Assembly (NCBI RefSeq): GCF_014931275.1
Contig: NZ_CP063110.1
Span: forward strand, 1,472,001-1,536,000
Length of the DNA stretch: 64,000 bases
Direction of reading: 5' to 3'
Source: Haemophilus parainfluenzae
Lineage (GTDB): Bacteria > Pseudomonadota > Gammaproteobacteria > Enterobacterales > Pasteurellaceae
The notes beneath the pieces are model-generated. The model was not told the DNA's origin and searched no databases. It worked only from the letters and a program-made list of their open reading frames with translations. This document shows positions 36,497 through 46,452 of this stretch, piece by piece; the first letter of the stretch is position 1; each line of letters opens with the position of its first letter. Both the position numbers and the translations under genes were made by a program.

Positions 36497-38159
36497 ACCC
36501 CAATCCTCCTAAATTCTTCTTAATCTCCGCTTCCAATTCCGCACTTTTCGCAAACTGTTCCTTCAAAAGCGCGGTCAGATTTTGCATTTTTTCTGCAAAT
36601 GGTACGCCATCATCTTCTTGTTCTGCGGTGCCGACGTAGCGTCCCGGTGTGAGGACGAAGTCGTTGCCTGCAATTTCTTCTAAAGTCGCAGATTTGCAGA
36701 AAGCGGCTTGGTCTTCATAGCCGTCTGATTTTTGCCAAGCATGGAGGGTGTCGGCAATCTTGGCGATGTCGTCAGCGGTGAAATCACGCAATACGCGGTC
36801 TTTCATATAGCCGATTTGGCGGGCGTCGATAAACAATACTTCGCCTTTGCGCTTTTTGTTACGGTTTAAAAACCAAATACAGGCGGGGATTTGGGTGTTG
36901 GTGAAGAGCTGGCCGGGCAGGGCAACCATACATTCGACCAAGTCGGCATTGATGATGGCTTTGCGGATTTCGCCTTCGTTGTTGGTTTGGCTGCTCATGG
37001 AGCCGTTGGCAAGCAATAATGCCATTTTGCCGTTGGGCGAGAGGTGGTAAATCATGTGTTGCAGCCAAGCGAAGTTGGCGTTGCCTTTGGGCGGCGTGCC
37101 GTATGCCCAACGTGGATCATCGGCCAGGGATTCGCTCCACCAATCGCTGATATTGAATGGTGGGTTTGCCATAATGAAATCCATCTTTTTGTCAATGTGC
37201 TGGGGCTGGGTGAAGCTGTCGGCGTTGTGCTTGCCGAAATCGTAATCAATGCCGCGGATGGCCATGTTCATGGCGGCGAGTTTCCAGGTGGTGGGGTTGA
37301 ATTCTTGCCCGTAGATGGAAACGTTGTTGATGTTGCCTTGATGGGCGGTGATAAAGCGTTCGGTTTGCACGAAAAAGCCGCCGCTGCCCATGGCCGGGTC
37401 ATACACGCGGCCGGAGTATGGCTCGAGCATTTCGACAATCAGGGAAACGATGGATTTCGGCGTGAAATATTGGCCGCCGCGTTTGCCTTCTGCTTGGGCA
37501 AATCTGCCGAGGAAGTATTCGTAAACGTGGCCGAGAATGTCTTTTGCGCCTAAATGCACGGGCTCGCCGTTGTAAGTCGGACGGGTAAAGTTGGTATCGG
37601 AGAAGAGGATAATCAGCCCGCGCAGGGTATCTTCGTTTACGGCATAGCCGCTGATGCGTTGGAGGACGCCTTTGAGTTTTTCGTTGTCTTTTTCAATGGC
37701 ATCGAAGGCATCGTCAATCAGTTTGGCTACGCCGGAAAATTTCCCTCCCCAAGGCAGCTCTGCGCCGATGTTTAAGATAGAAACGGCTTTAATCTCGTCC
37801 CAACGGGCTTGCTGCGGCACCCAAAACACATTGTCGGCGGTGTAGTAGTCGCGGTTTTCCAGTTCGGCAGCTAAGGCTTCTTGATATTCTTCGTCCGTAT
37901 CGTAGAAAGTGCGGTCAAGATAGAGTGGATTTTCGGGGTCGCTAAGCTCCGCCTGAATTTTTTCTTGCTGATGGGTGAAGCTGTCGGAGATGTATTTAAG
38001 GAAAATTAAGCCGAGTACGATGTGTTTGTAATTGGCGGCATCAAGCTGCTGGCGCAGTTTATCGGCAGATGACCAAAGTTTTTCGTCTAGGTCGTTTAGG
38101 AAGGCTTGTTGTAAAGCAGGGTTATCAAGCGCATTTTTAGTGGTTTCTTGCTGTTGCAT
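36486..38159 (-). CDS. hsdM: Type I restriction enzyme, methyltransferase (M) subunit
   Basis: HsdM methylates adenine N6 in the target chosen by HsdS. The 557-residue protein has the N-terminal helical domain (SADKLRQQLDAANYKHIVLGLIFLKYISD as LRQQLDAANYKHIVLG), the SAM motif I DPAMGSGGF (254-262) and the catalytic NPPF (332-335), with GGQYFTPKSIV before it. Its middle (36850-37450) is visibly GC-richer than neighbours, unlike the rest of the window, which indicates acquisition from a higher-GC donor. An uptake sequence lies at 37907. AGGA precedes the ATG. Confidence 0.96.
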   Translation of the reverse strand: MQQQETTKNALDNPALQQAFLNDLDEKLWSSADKLRQQLDAANYKHIVLGLIFLKYISDSFTHQQEKIQAELSDPENPLYLDRTFYDTDEEYQEALAAELENRDYYTADNVFWVPQQARWDEIKAVSILNIGAELPWGGKFSGVAKLIDDAFDAIEKDNEKLKGVLQRISGYAVNEDTLRGLIILFSDTNFTRPTYNGEPVHLGAKDILGHVYEYFLGRFAQAEGKRGGQYFTPKSIVSLIVEMLEPYSGRVYDPAMGSGGFFVQTERFITAHQGNINNVSIYGQEFNPTTWKLAAMNMAIRGIDYDFGKHNADSFTQPQHIDKKMDFIMANPPFNISDWWSESLADDPRWAYGTPPKGNANFAWLQHMIYHLSPNGKMALLLANGSMSSQTNNEGEIRKAIINADLVECMVALPGQLFTNTQIPACIWFLNRNKKRKGEVLFIDARQIGYMKDRVLRDFTADDIAKIADTLHAWQKSDGYEDQAAFCKSATLEEIAGNDFVLTPGRYVGTAEQEDDGVPFAEKMQNLTALLKEQFAKSAELEAEIKKNLGGLGYDC

Positions 38160-38200
38160 AAAATGGTTCCTAGTAAAATTTTTGAATAAATTTTTTCTAT

Positions 38201-38232
38201 TCTATAGAGAATTTTTATTGTTTACAAACAAT
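38201..38232. promoter_or_regulatory. Inverted repeats upstream of hsdM
   Basis: ATTCT/AGAAT (within about 38199-38212, spacing four) and ATTGTTT/AAACAAT (38217-38232, two-base spacer) lie about 40-75 bases before the hsdM start. They are plausible operator or promoter elements, but no known regulator is implied. Confidence 0.35.
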
Positions 38233-38265
38233 TGTTTAGCGGGGCGATGTTCTGATTTTTGCGTA

Positions 38266-38296
38266 TAAAAAAAGCAGCGCTTGCGCACTGCTTTTC
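38266..38296 (-). terminator. Terminator of the NSS transporter gene (minus strand)
   Basis: AGCAGCGC and GCGCACTGCT flank a TT loop (about 38273-38292), with a run of A on the plus strand that becomes T on the transcript. It ends the rsx-nth-transporter transcript and separates it from hsdM. Confidence 0.7.
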
Positions 38297-38307
38297 GGAC
38301 TGTTTTG

Positions 38308-39681
38308 TTAGATTAAATTACTGATAAAAATCACCAAAATAATCACAGGAACCACAAATTTCACATAGTTAAACCAAATTGTGGTGAAAAGTGAATTTGG
38401 CGTTGGTGATAGCTCTTTTTTCGCATCATCTTTTAGCACGAAACCAACGAAAATGGCACAACCAAGTGCGGTCAGCATGAATAGGATATTGCCGCTGACG
38501 AAATCGAAGGCATCGAAAATGCTTTTACCGAAAATGGTGACATCTTTCCAAAGGTTATCACCTAGAATAGATGGCACGTTACCTAATAAGAAAATCCCCA
38601 TTAAGGTAACAAAAATCGCTTTACCACGGCGCATTCTGAGTTTTTCTTGTAATGCGGTGATGATGACTTCGTAAATCGTGATTGATGTGGTTAATGCCGC
38701 AATAAGCAATAAACCGAAGAACACGATAGCAAAGAATTTACCCGCCCATAAATGTGAGAATACAATTGGTAAACTTTGGAAAACCAAGGTTGGCCCGGCG
38801 TTAGGTTCAATGCCGAATGTGAATAATGATGGGAAGATCATAAAACCACATAACACGGCGATAATGGTGTTAGTAAACCCCGTAATAACGGCTGTGTGAA
38901 TAAGGTTTTCTTCTTTATTTAAATAGCTTGAGAGAGTAATTAATACACCGAAACCAAGGCTTAATGCGAAGAACACTTGCCCTAATACGAAGATGAATAA
39001 TTTAGGGGTGATTTTACTGAAATCAGGTTTTAAGTAGAAAGTCACGCCTTCCATTGCACCAGGTAAGGTGAGGTTACGAATCACCATACCAATTAGGAAG
39101 ATAAAGAGTAATGGCATTAAGTATTTAACGGAACGTTCAATCCCACCAATGATACCTTTCGCTAAAATAATGTAATTCACCGCCACGAACAGGAAGGTGT
39201 AAAGCATGATTTCCCATGGGCTGTTGCTGATGTGTAAATCGTAGAAATCTTTGGCCACTTCTTTTGTAATTGGGGCACTGATATCAAGGGTGTTATTAAT
39301 TAGGCTGATGATATAAGACATGACCCAACCACCTAACACCATATAATAGGCCATGATACCAAATGCACCGAGAAGACCCATATAACCGATAATTTTCCAA
39401 TATTTGGAGATGTTTTTACCTTTATCTTGGATTTTATCGCCAAAGGCATCAATGGAATTCACACGCAAACGGCGACCGATGACGTTTTCCACTAAAATCA
39501 TCGGGATACCAATCACAATCATCGCAATACAAAAGAGAAGTACGTAGGCACCACCGCCATTTTCACCCACTAAATAAGGAAAGCGCCATGTTGCCCCAAA
39601 GCCAACTGTCGCACCCGCAACGGTGAGCACATAAGTTAGTCGGCTAGACCACGTTTGGCGAGATTGATTGTTTGTAGTCAT
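38308..39681 (-). CDS. Sodium-dependent transporter of the NSS (SNF) family
   Basis: The 457-residue protein has about 11-12 membrane segments and the NSS N-terminus WSSRLTYVLTVAGATVGFGATWRFPYL with EN-GGGAYVLLF (unwound helix 1 region). Bacterial relatives such as TnaT and LeuT carry amino acids with sodium. The substrate is not readable. It begins 26 bases after nth, so it is likely co-transcribed with the rsx operon, whose Rnf complex pumps Na+ or H+; a sodium gradient would drive this transporter. That link is inference. Confidence 0.9.
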   Translation of the reverse strand: MTTNNQSRQTWSSRLTYVLTVAGATVGFGATWRFPYLVGENGGGAYVLLFCIAMIVIGIPMILVENVIGRRLRVNSIDAFGDKIQDKGKNISKYWKIIGYMGLLGAFGIMAYYMVLGGWVMSYIISLINNTLDISAPITKEVAKDFYDLHISNSPWEIMLYTFLFVAVNYIILAKGIIGGIERSVKYLMPLLFIFLIGMVIRNLTLPGAMEGVTFYLKPDFSKITPKLFIFVLGQVFFALSLGFGVLITLSSYLNKEENLIHTAVITGFTNTIIAVLCGFMIFPSLFTFGIEPNAGPTLVFQSLPIVFSHLWAGKFFAIVFFGLLLIAALTTSITIYEVIITALQEKLRMRRGKAIFVTLMGIFLLGNVPSILGDNLWKDVTIFGKSIFDAFDFVSGNILFMLTALGCAIFVGFVLKDDAKKELSPTPNSLFTTIWFNYVKFVVPVIILVIFISNLI

Positions 39682-39707
39682 AATATATTCCGTTTGCTTT
39701 TATTCGT

Positions 39708-40343
39708 TTAATAATCTGTTTTTTCTTTGTATTCACAGAGATCTTCAATTAAGCAAGATCCGCAGCGAGGTTTGCGGGCAACACATGTATAACGCCCGTG
39801 CAAAATAAGCCAGTGATGTACATCGACTTTAAATTCTTTAGGCACAACTTTGAGCAGTTTTTCTTCTACTTTTACCACATCTTTACCAGGGGCAAAATTC
39901 GTGCGGTTGCATACGCGAAAAATATGCGTATCCACTGCAATAGTCGGGTGGCCGAAAGCAGTATTTAATACCACATTCGCTGTTTTTCTGCCGACACCCG
40001 CAAGGGCTTCTAAGGCTTCACGGCTTTCAGGTACTTCACCGTTGTGTTTTTCAACTAAATCACGGCAGGTTTTAATGATATTTTCTGCTTTGCTGTTATA
40101 AAGACCAATGGTTTTAATGTATTCTTTTAAACCCTCTAAGCCAAGATCTAAAATGGCTTGTGGTGTATTCGCCACAGGGAATAATTTTGCCGTCGCTTTA
40201 TTGACACCTTTATCGGTAGCTTGGGCCGATAAGATCACGGCGATGAGTAATTCGAAAGGCGAATTATACTCTAATTCCGTGGTGGGATGCGGGTTTTGCT
40301 CCCGAAGTCGAGTGAGAATTTCAATTCGTTTAGCTTGGTTCAT
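39708..40343 (-). CDS. nth: Endonuclease III (DNA glycosylase/AP lyase)
   Basis: Nth removes oxidised pyrimidines from DNA. The 211-residue protein has the helix-hairpin-helix [17 protein letters not shown] with catalytic K120, the acid D138 ([12 protein letters not shown]) and the 4Fe-4S cluster cysteines C187, C194, C197 and C203 ([11 protein letters not shown] and LC), at the same positions as in E. coli. Its start overlaps rsxE by four bases. rsxABCDGE-nth is the standard gammaproteobacterial order. Confidence 0.97.
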   Translation of the reverse strand: MNQAKRIEILTRLREQNPHPTTELEYNSPFELLIAVILSAQATDKGVNKATAKLFPVANTPQAILDLGLEGLKEYIKTIGLYNSKAENIIKTCRDLVEKHNGEVPESREALEALAGVGRKTANVVLNTAFGHPTIAVDTHIFRVCNRTNFAPGKDVVKVEEKLLKVVPKEFKVDVHHWLILHGRYTCVARKPRCGSCLIEDLCEYKEKTDY

Positions 40344-41050
40344 TTTTTCATATCAATTCGGTTTTTAATCGCCAATAGGATGCCTAATCCAATAAATGCA
40401 CCTGGCGGAAGAATAAAGAGTAAAAAGCTGCTATCCGTTTGGTAAATATGTAATGTAAGGAATTTCGCACCTTGGCCAAATAAGTTTTCAATGCCCTCAA
40501 AAAGGGTACCTTGACCTAAGATTTCACGTAACGCACCTAATACGGTGATACTTAATGCCATGCCTAATCCCATTGAAAAACCATCCCAGGCAGCATGTGC
40601 AACGCTATTTTTAGAGGCAAAGGCTTCTGCACGACCAATCACAATACAATTGGTCACGATTAAAGGAATAAAAATCCCGAGTGCTTGATAGAGTGTATAG
40701 GTGTAAGCATTCATCAATAATTGCACCACGGTTACAGTGGTCGCAATAATCATCACATAAATTGGAATGCGAATATCATGAGGAATTTGCTTACGAAAGA
40801 GCGAAACAACTGTATTGGTGCAAGTTAAAACCAACATAGTCGCAAGCCCTAAACCTAAGGCATTTGTTGCAGTACTCGAAACAGCTAAGAGCGGACAAAG
40901 CCCCAATAATTGCACGAGGGTTGAGTTGTTTTTCCATACGCCCTGAATAAAGATTTCTTTCCAAACAGAAGGCGTTTGCGTTATTTCTTCTGAATTTTCA
41001 ACCGCACTTTGCTCATCAAGTGCGGTCGTTTTTTCGGTTAAATCAGTCAT
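40340..41050 (-). CDS. rsxE: Electron transport complex subunit RsxE (RnfE)
   Basis: RsxE is an integral membrane subunit of the Rnf/Rsx complex. The 236-residue protein contains the family core [32 protein letters not shown] and [17 protein letters not shown], six hydrophobic segments in all. Its start at 41050 follows rsxG closely. The first about 30 residues form a polar extension absent from remembered E. coli RsxE, encoded partly by an inverted pair of uptake sequences (41001 and 41018). A longer upstream reading frame overlaps rsxG and is not supported. Confidence 0.95.
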   Translation of the reverse strand: MTDLTEKTTALDEQSAVENSEEITQTPSVWKEIFIQGVWKNNSTLVQLLGLCPLLAVSSTATNALGLGLATMLVLTCTNTVVSLFRKQIPHDIRIPIYVMIIATTVTVVQLLMNAYTYTLYQALGIFIPLIVTNCIVIGRAEAFASKNSVAHAAWDGFSMGLGMALSITVLGALREILGQGTLFEGIENLFGQGAKFLTLHIYQTDSSFLLFILPPGAFIGLGILLAIKNRIDMKK

Positions 41051-41060
41051 AATAAATATC

Positions 41061-41687
41061 CTATTGCGCGTATTTTTTTGCCATCTCGTTGAGTAATGCT
41101 TCATTTTCAAGCATCACGAGAGCAGAGCGTTTTACTTGATTCACAATCGCGCGTGGCGTAATGGTTGCGCCAGAAAATTGATCAAATTTACCGCCATCTT
41201 TTTTGACCGCCCAATCTTTTAGGCTTTCCGGTACGATAACTTGGTTCGTAAAACTCAAAATCCAGTCAGAAATGCGAAGTTCGATTTTATCGCCCAATCC
41301 TGGGGTTTCATGATGTTCGATGACACGCACACCTAAAACTTCACCTTTTGGTGTCATCCCCACTAATAAACGGATATTCCCTGAATAACCATCTGGCGCA
41401 GTGGTTTCATAAGCATAGGCTGTTGGCACATGATCTTTGATCGCAAAATAGACTTTTTGAATACCTTTGAGTTTATCTTGATCAGGCGTCTCCACACTTT
41501 CAAGCAAGCTATTATTAAAGTAATTTTGAGGGATTACTTGGAGCAATAAGGCTTTTTGGTGTTCAGCCATGGCTTCATCAATTTTATCTTTTGTTAGCAT
41601 ATAAATGCCCGCAGAAACTGCTGTACAAAGCAATGCGATGAAACCTAATAAAAGACCAAAACGGGAGGTGACTTTAAAAATACCCAT
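41061..41687 (-). CDS. rsxG: Electron transport complex subunit RsxG (RnfG)
   Basis: RsxG carries a covalently bound FMN on the periplasmic side of the Rnf complex. The 208-residue protein has one N-terminal membrane anchor (about 10-30) and the flavinylation motif SGAT in [13 protein letters not shown], whose threonine is residue 175, the same number reported for Vibrio cholerae RnfG. The family segment [10 protein letters not shown] is also present. The gene directly abuts rsxD. Confidence 0.96.
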   Translation of the reverse strand: MGIFKVTSRFGLLLGFIALLCTAVSAGIYMLTKDKIDEAMAEHQKALLLQVIPQNYFNNSLLESVETPDQDKLKGIQKVYFAIKDHVPTAYAYETTAPDGYSGNIRLLVGMTPKGEVLGVRVIEHHETPGLGDKIELRISDWILSFTNQVIVPESLKDWAVKKDGGKFDQFSGATITPRAIVNQVKRSALVMLENEALLNEMAKKYAQ

Positions 41688-42769
41688 TATTTACTCCCTT
41701 TTGCAAAGTGTCCCGCTACACGAGGGCGGGTATAGTGATCGATAAGTGGTACACCAATATTACTTAACAAAATCGCAAATGCCACGCCGTCAGGGTAGTT
41801 TCCAAAGTAACGAATGAGGTAAACCAATAATCCGACCAAAGTACCAAATACAAGCTTACCACGAGGTGTAATTGAAGCTGTGACAGGGTCAGTCGCAATA
41901 AAGAACGCGCCAAACATCATGGCACCGCTAAAGAGCTGGCTAATCATACTTAAATGATGATGACCTGACATCGCAGTGATTGTTGCTAAGGTCACAAAGG
42001 TCACGAGCATTGAAGCGGGAATTTGCCAGTGAATTTTTTTCTTTAAGATTAATACAATCCCACCAAGCATAAAGGCAAGATTAACTTGCCACCAACCTTC
42101 AGCAAAGTCAGTTCCGTTTTGTAATAAAATTGGTAATTTTACAAAATCATGGAATACGCTTTCATCGCCCTGATGCAAGTTATAAAAGATTTTAGCACTG
42201 TCTAATGGCGTCGCTTGTGTAATTCCATCAATGGAATGGACAAGTTGGCTTAAGCTAAAACCGTCAGTGGTTAAGCCTGTGAAAATTAAAGAAAGAGAAT
42301 CCGCAAATGTTGGGGGTTCATTCAATAATGAAATCGGTGGCATCCAACTTGTCATTTGTAGTGGGAAAGAAATCAATAGCACCACATAACCCACCATTGC
42401 CGGATTAAATGGGTTTTGTCCCAAGCCACCGTAAACGTGTTTGCCTAGAATAACAGCGGAAAGCGTACCAATTAAAATCACCCAATAAGGTGCATAAGGC
42501 GGAATCGCCATCGCTAAAATTAAGGCAGTAAGCACCACACTAAAATCTGAAATATAGACCAGGTTTGGCTTATTGCGCAATTTGGTCACAATAAACTCAA
42601 GCACTAATGCGAAAGAAATAGCCAAAGCGGATTGCACCAAAACACCCATTCCAAAATAATAAATCTGCGTGAGCAGAGCAGGCAGCATGGCTGCAATCAC
42701 CCATAACATAATACGGGCGGTTAATTTGCCTGAATGGGTATGAGGCGAACTCTCCATTTTCTTAAACAT
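41687..42769 (-). CDS. rsxD: Electron transport complex subunit RsxD (RnfD)
   Basis: RsxD is the membrane subunit with covalent FMN. The 360-residue protein has eight to ten hydrophobic segments, the family segment [19 protein letters not shown], and the flavinylation site [10 protein letters not shown] with T187, as in V. cholerae RnfD. Stop and start overlap with rsxG by one base. It is similar to NqrB of the Na+-translocating quinone reductase, but its place in the rsx operon decides. Confidence 0.96.
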   Translation of the reverse strand: MFKKMESSPHTHSGKLTARIMLWVIAAMLPALLTQIYYFGMGVLVQSALAISFALVLEFIVTKLRNKPNLVYISDFSVVLTALILAMAIPPYAPYWVILIGTLSAVILGKHVYGGLGQNPFNPAMVGYVVLLISFPLQMTSWMPPISLLNEPPTFADSLSLIFTGLTTDGFSLSQLVHSIDGITQATPLDSAKIFYNLHQGDESVFHDFVKLPILLQNGTDFAEGWWQVNLAFMLGGIVLILKKKIHWQIPASMLVTFVTLATITAMSGHHHLSMISQLFSGAMMFGAFFIATDPVTASITPRGKLVFGTLVGLLVYLIRYFGNYPDGVAFAILLSNIGVPLIDHYTRPRVAGHFAKGSK

Positions 42770-42783
42770 AATCTTTTCCTGCG

Positions 42784-45114
42784 TTATTCTGTTTCTTTGG
42801 CCGCTTCAGCAGCCGCTTTTTTTGCTTTAGCTCTTGCTATGGCTGCTGCGATAGCGGCTTTTTTCGGATCAAGTGCGGTTGGGTTTTCATCCGTTTTTTC
42901 GACCGCACTTTCAGTTTCATTTGTTGTAACTGCTTCACTTTGAGCGGCAGCTTTCTTGGCTTTAGCTCTCGCAATGGCTGCAGCTACCGCGGCTTTTTTC
43001 GGGTCAAGTGCAGTTGGATTTTCATCTGTTTTTTCTACCGTGCTTTCAGTTTCATTTGTTGTAACTGCTTCACTTTGAGCGGCAGCTTTCTTAGCTTTAG
43101 CTCTCGCAATGGCTGCTGCGATAGCGGCTTTTTTCGGATCAAGTGCAGTTGGATTTTCATCTGTTTTTTCTACCGTGCTTTCAGTTTCATTTGTTGTAAC
43201 TGCTTCACTTTGAGCGGCAGCTTTCTTAGCTTTGGCTCTCGCAATGGCTGCTGCGATAGCGGCTTTTTTCGGATCAAGTACGGTTGGATTTTCATCTGTT
43301 TTTTCGACCACGCTTTCAGTTGCATTTATCGCAACTGTTTCACCTTGAGCGGCAGCTTTCTTGGCTTTCGCTCTTGCTAGAGCTGCAGCAACAGCTGCTT
43401 TCTTCGCCTCTTTTTCGTCAGTTTGTGACGTTGTTGCATCTGTCACAGTGCCTGTATCTGCTTGCGCTTGTTGTTTAGCAAGACGGCGAGCTTTACGTTG
43501 CTCCATAAGCTCATGGTTATCCGGTAAGATTTCACCTTTCTCAGATACAATAGTTTTTGTTTCTTTATTTGCTGCTGAACCCGCTTGTTTTATTTTCAAG
43601 CGTTCTAATGCTGCTTTAACAGGGTCTTCACCTTTTTGTTTTGCAAGTTCTTCACGGCGAGCTTCTGCAGCACGTTGTGAACGAGCTTTACGCTCTTGTT
43701 CTTCACGCTCCATACGAGCTTGTTTTGCTTCAAAACGGATTTTGGCTTCTTCAGCTTTTTTCGCTTTTTCTTTAATTTCCCAAATTTTAGCTTTTTCTTG
43801 TCGGAAATATTGAATAAGCGGAATATGGCTTGGGCAAACATAAGCACACACGCCACATTCAATACAATCTTTTAAGCTGTATTCTTCAGATTTTTGGTGA
43901 TCTTCACTGCGAGCATACCAATAAAGTTGCTGTGGCATTAAATTAACAGGGCAGGCATCGGAACAAGCAGAGCAGCGGATACAAGATTGCTCCGGTTCGG
44001 GTTCACCATATTCAAAATGATCTGGCGCCAACAAGCAGTTAATCAATTTTGTGACAGGCGCATTGAGATCTGAAAGTTGCAATCCCATCATCGGTCCACC
44101 TGCGAAAACAGGAAAACGTTCGTCATATTGATAGCCAACTTGCGCTAATAAGTGGTCAACTGGTGTACCTAAGCGAACCCAGTAGTTGCCTTTCTCGGAA
44201 ATTTTATCACCCGTAAGCGTAACAACACGCTCAATTAAGGGTTCGTCATTAATGACCGCTCTTTTGATCGCAAAAGCTGTGCCGACATTATGCATTAATA
44301 CGCCAATATCGTAAGAACGTCCGCCACTTGGTACTTCCATGCCGGTAAGCAAATAAATCAGCTGTTTGGCTGCACCGGATGGATATTTAGTCGGAATAAC
44401 GCGCAATTCAATGTCATTTGCACCATGTAGTGATTGTTGAATAGCCTGAATCGCCTCAGGTTTATTGTCTTCAACTGCAATCACCACTTTTTCAGGGCGT
44501 AGGATATAACGTAAGATACGAATCCCTTCGATCATTTCATCCGTGTAATCGCGCATTAAGCGGTCATCACAGGTAATATAGGGTTCACATTCTGCGCCGT
44601 TAATAATTAAGAGTTTAACTTTCTTTTCAGCCGATTGGATTTTGGCGGCAGTCGGGAATACTGCACCACCTAAACCAGCAACCCCCGCTTGGTAAATACG
44701 ATCAATAAGTTGTTCGACAGGTTGTGTGAAAAATTCTTCAAGTGGAAATTGCTCACGCCATTTATCCAAACCATCCGCTTGAATATGAATCATGTCCTCG
44801 GTTAAACCAGAAGGATGCGGTGCGACGTGTTCTCCGATAAATTTTACCGTACCAGAAGTAGGAGCATGAACAGGCAAGGTTCTTAAGCCATCACCTTGTG
44901 TTAGAGGTTGGCCTTTAAGGACATAATCACCTTCTTTAACTAATACATTACCCGCAGAACCAGCATGCTGTTTAATGGGGACATAAAAGTCATGAGCAAG
45001 TTCTGATTGCTGAATTGGGGACTGGTTTGATTGAGATTTCATTTCAGGTGGATGAATACCGCCTTTAAAATCCCAAATCTTGCCGGATTTAAATCTCGTT
45101 AATACATCAGCCAT
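42784..45114 (-). CDS. rsxC: Electron transport complex subunit RsxC (RnfC) with C-terminal repeats
   Basis: RsxC binds FMN and NADH and carries two 4Fe-4S clusters ([12 protein letters not shown] and [12 protein letters not shown]). The 776-residue protein has the SLBB-type core with [12 protein letters not shown] and then a long Lys/Glu/Ala-rich coiled-coil tail. The tail includes four 45-residue repeats ([22 protein letters not shown] and a spacer) encoded by 135-bp tandem repeats (about 42830-43380). The start at 45114 overlaps rsxB by eight bases; a codon six residues further upstream is also possible. Such repeat tails vary between RnfC proteins. Confidence 0.95.
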   Translation of the reverse strand: MADVLTRFKSGKIWDFKGGIHPPEMKSQSNQSPIQQSELAHDFYVPIKQHAGSAGNVLVKEGDYVLKGQPLTQGDGLRTLPVHAPTSGTVKFIGEHVAPHPSGLTEDMIHIQADGLDKWREQFPLEEFFTQPVEQLIDRIYQAGVAGLGGAVFPTAAKIQSAEKKVKLLIINGAECEPYITCDDRLMRDYTDEMIEGIRILRYILRPEKVVIAVEDNKPEAIQAIQQSLHGANDIELRVIPTKYPSGAAKQLIYLLTGMEVPSGGRSYDIGVLMHNVGTAFAIKRAVINDEPLIERVVTLTGDKISEKGNYWVRLGTPVDHLLAQVGYQYDERFPVFAGGPMMGLQLSDLNAPVTKLINCLLAPDHFEYGEPEPEQSCIRCSACSDACPVNLMPQQLYWYARSEDHQKSEEYSLKDCIECGVCAYVCPSHIPLIQYFRQEKAKIWEIKEKAKKAEEAKIRFEAKQARMEREEQERKARSQRAAEARREELAKQKGEDPVKAALERLKIKQAGSAANKETKTIVSEKGEILPDNHELMEQRKARRLAKQQAQADTGTVTDATTSQTDEKEAKKAAVAAALARAKAKKAAAQGETVAINATESVVEKTDENPTVLDPKKAAIAAAIARAKAKKAAAQSEAVTTNETESTVEKTDENPTALDPKKAAIAAAIARAKAKKAAAQSEAVTTNETESTVEKTDENPTALDPKKAAVAAAIARAKAKKAAAQSEAVTTNETESAVEKTDENPTALDPKKAAIAAAIARAKAKKAAAEAAKETE
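42830..43380. repeat. Four 135-bp tandem repeats in the 3' end of rsxC
   Basis: The landmark TCAGTTTCAT recurs at 42911, 43046 and 43181 and, with changes, TCAGTTGCAT at 43316, always exactly 135 bp apart. Each unit carries a facing pair of uptake-like sequences. The pair is intact only in the unit at 42871/42902; in the others it has decayed to AAGTGCAGT/ACCGTGCTT or AAGTACGGT/ACCACGCTT. Confidence 0.9.
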
Positions 45115-45699
45115 GTGATTCCGACTCCCCAACCACTAATTTTTTCTCGATTTCTGTGGTATTTACAACCGGAATGACTAATTTAGGATCAAACTTCCAG
45201 TCCCAATTATCAATATCTTTTTTCACTTTAATCATGGAAATACAATCTGTCGGACAAGGTGCCACACAAAGTTCACATCCAGTACAGAGATCAGGAATAA
45301 TAGTATGCATGGCTTTGTTTGTACCGATAATGGCATCAACAGGGCAGGCTTGAATACATTTAGTACAGCCAATACACATATTTTCATTAATAAAGGCAAC
45401 CATTTCTTCTGGTTCAGCGACATCATCCATTGCAGGTACATCAACACCCATGATTTCGGCAATTTTTACTACCGTAGGACGACCGCCAGGCACACATTTT
45501 GTGATAACGTCACCATTGGCAATCGCTTCGGCATAAGGCTTGCAACCAGGATAGCCGCATTGCCCACATTGGCTTTGCGGTAAGATGGCATCAATTTTTT
45601 CGACGATAGGATCAGCTTTGACTTTTAATTTAATCGAAGCAACACCTAAAATCGCACCAAAAATTAAAGCGAGAACGGTTACTGAAATTAAGATAAACA

Positions 45700-45700
<1 letters not shown>
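45107..45700 (-). CDS. rsxB: Electron transport complex subunit RsxB (RnfB)
   Basis: RsxB is the iron-sulfur subunit: an N-terminal membrane anchor (about 1-25), a cluster-binding C45-x2-C48-x4-C53 with C69 (CGQCGYPGC and KCVPGG) and two ferredoxin-type clusters [12 protein letters not shown] and [12 protein letters not shown]. The 197-residue length is typical. Its ATG overlaps by one base the stop of a 24-codon ORF lying between it and rsxA. It passes electrons between ferredoxin or NADH and the membrane subunits, and in E. coli helps re-reduce SoxR. Confidence 0.97.
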
Positions 45701-46391
<691 letters not shown>

Positions 46392-46452
46392 TTATCGCAC
46401 TGAGAACAATAAAAAATTTGGGTTAGTGCGGTCAGTTTTTCCTTTGTTTTTT

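Noticed and set aside
36720..36729. Possible second Neisseria uptake sequence in hsdM (GCCGTCTGAT)
   Set aside because: One mismatch in the ten-base core and wrong flanks; not counted, unlike the exact 12-mer in hsdR.
37044..37553. Plus-strand open frame (169 codons) opposite hsdM
   Set aside because: Shadow of the GC-rich hsdM coding sequence; GC richness lengthens antisense frames. No family features.
42830..43380. Regular repeats considered as a CRISPR array
   Set aside because: The 135-bp period is an in-frame coding repeat of rsxC without unique spacers and no cas genes are nearby.
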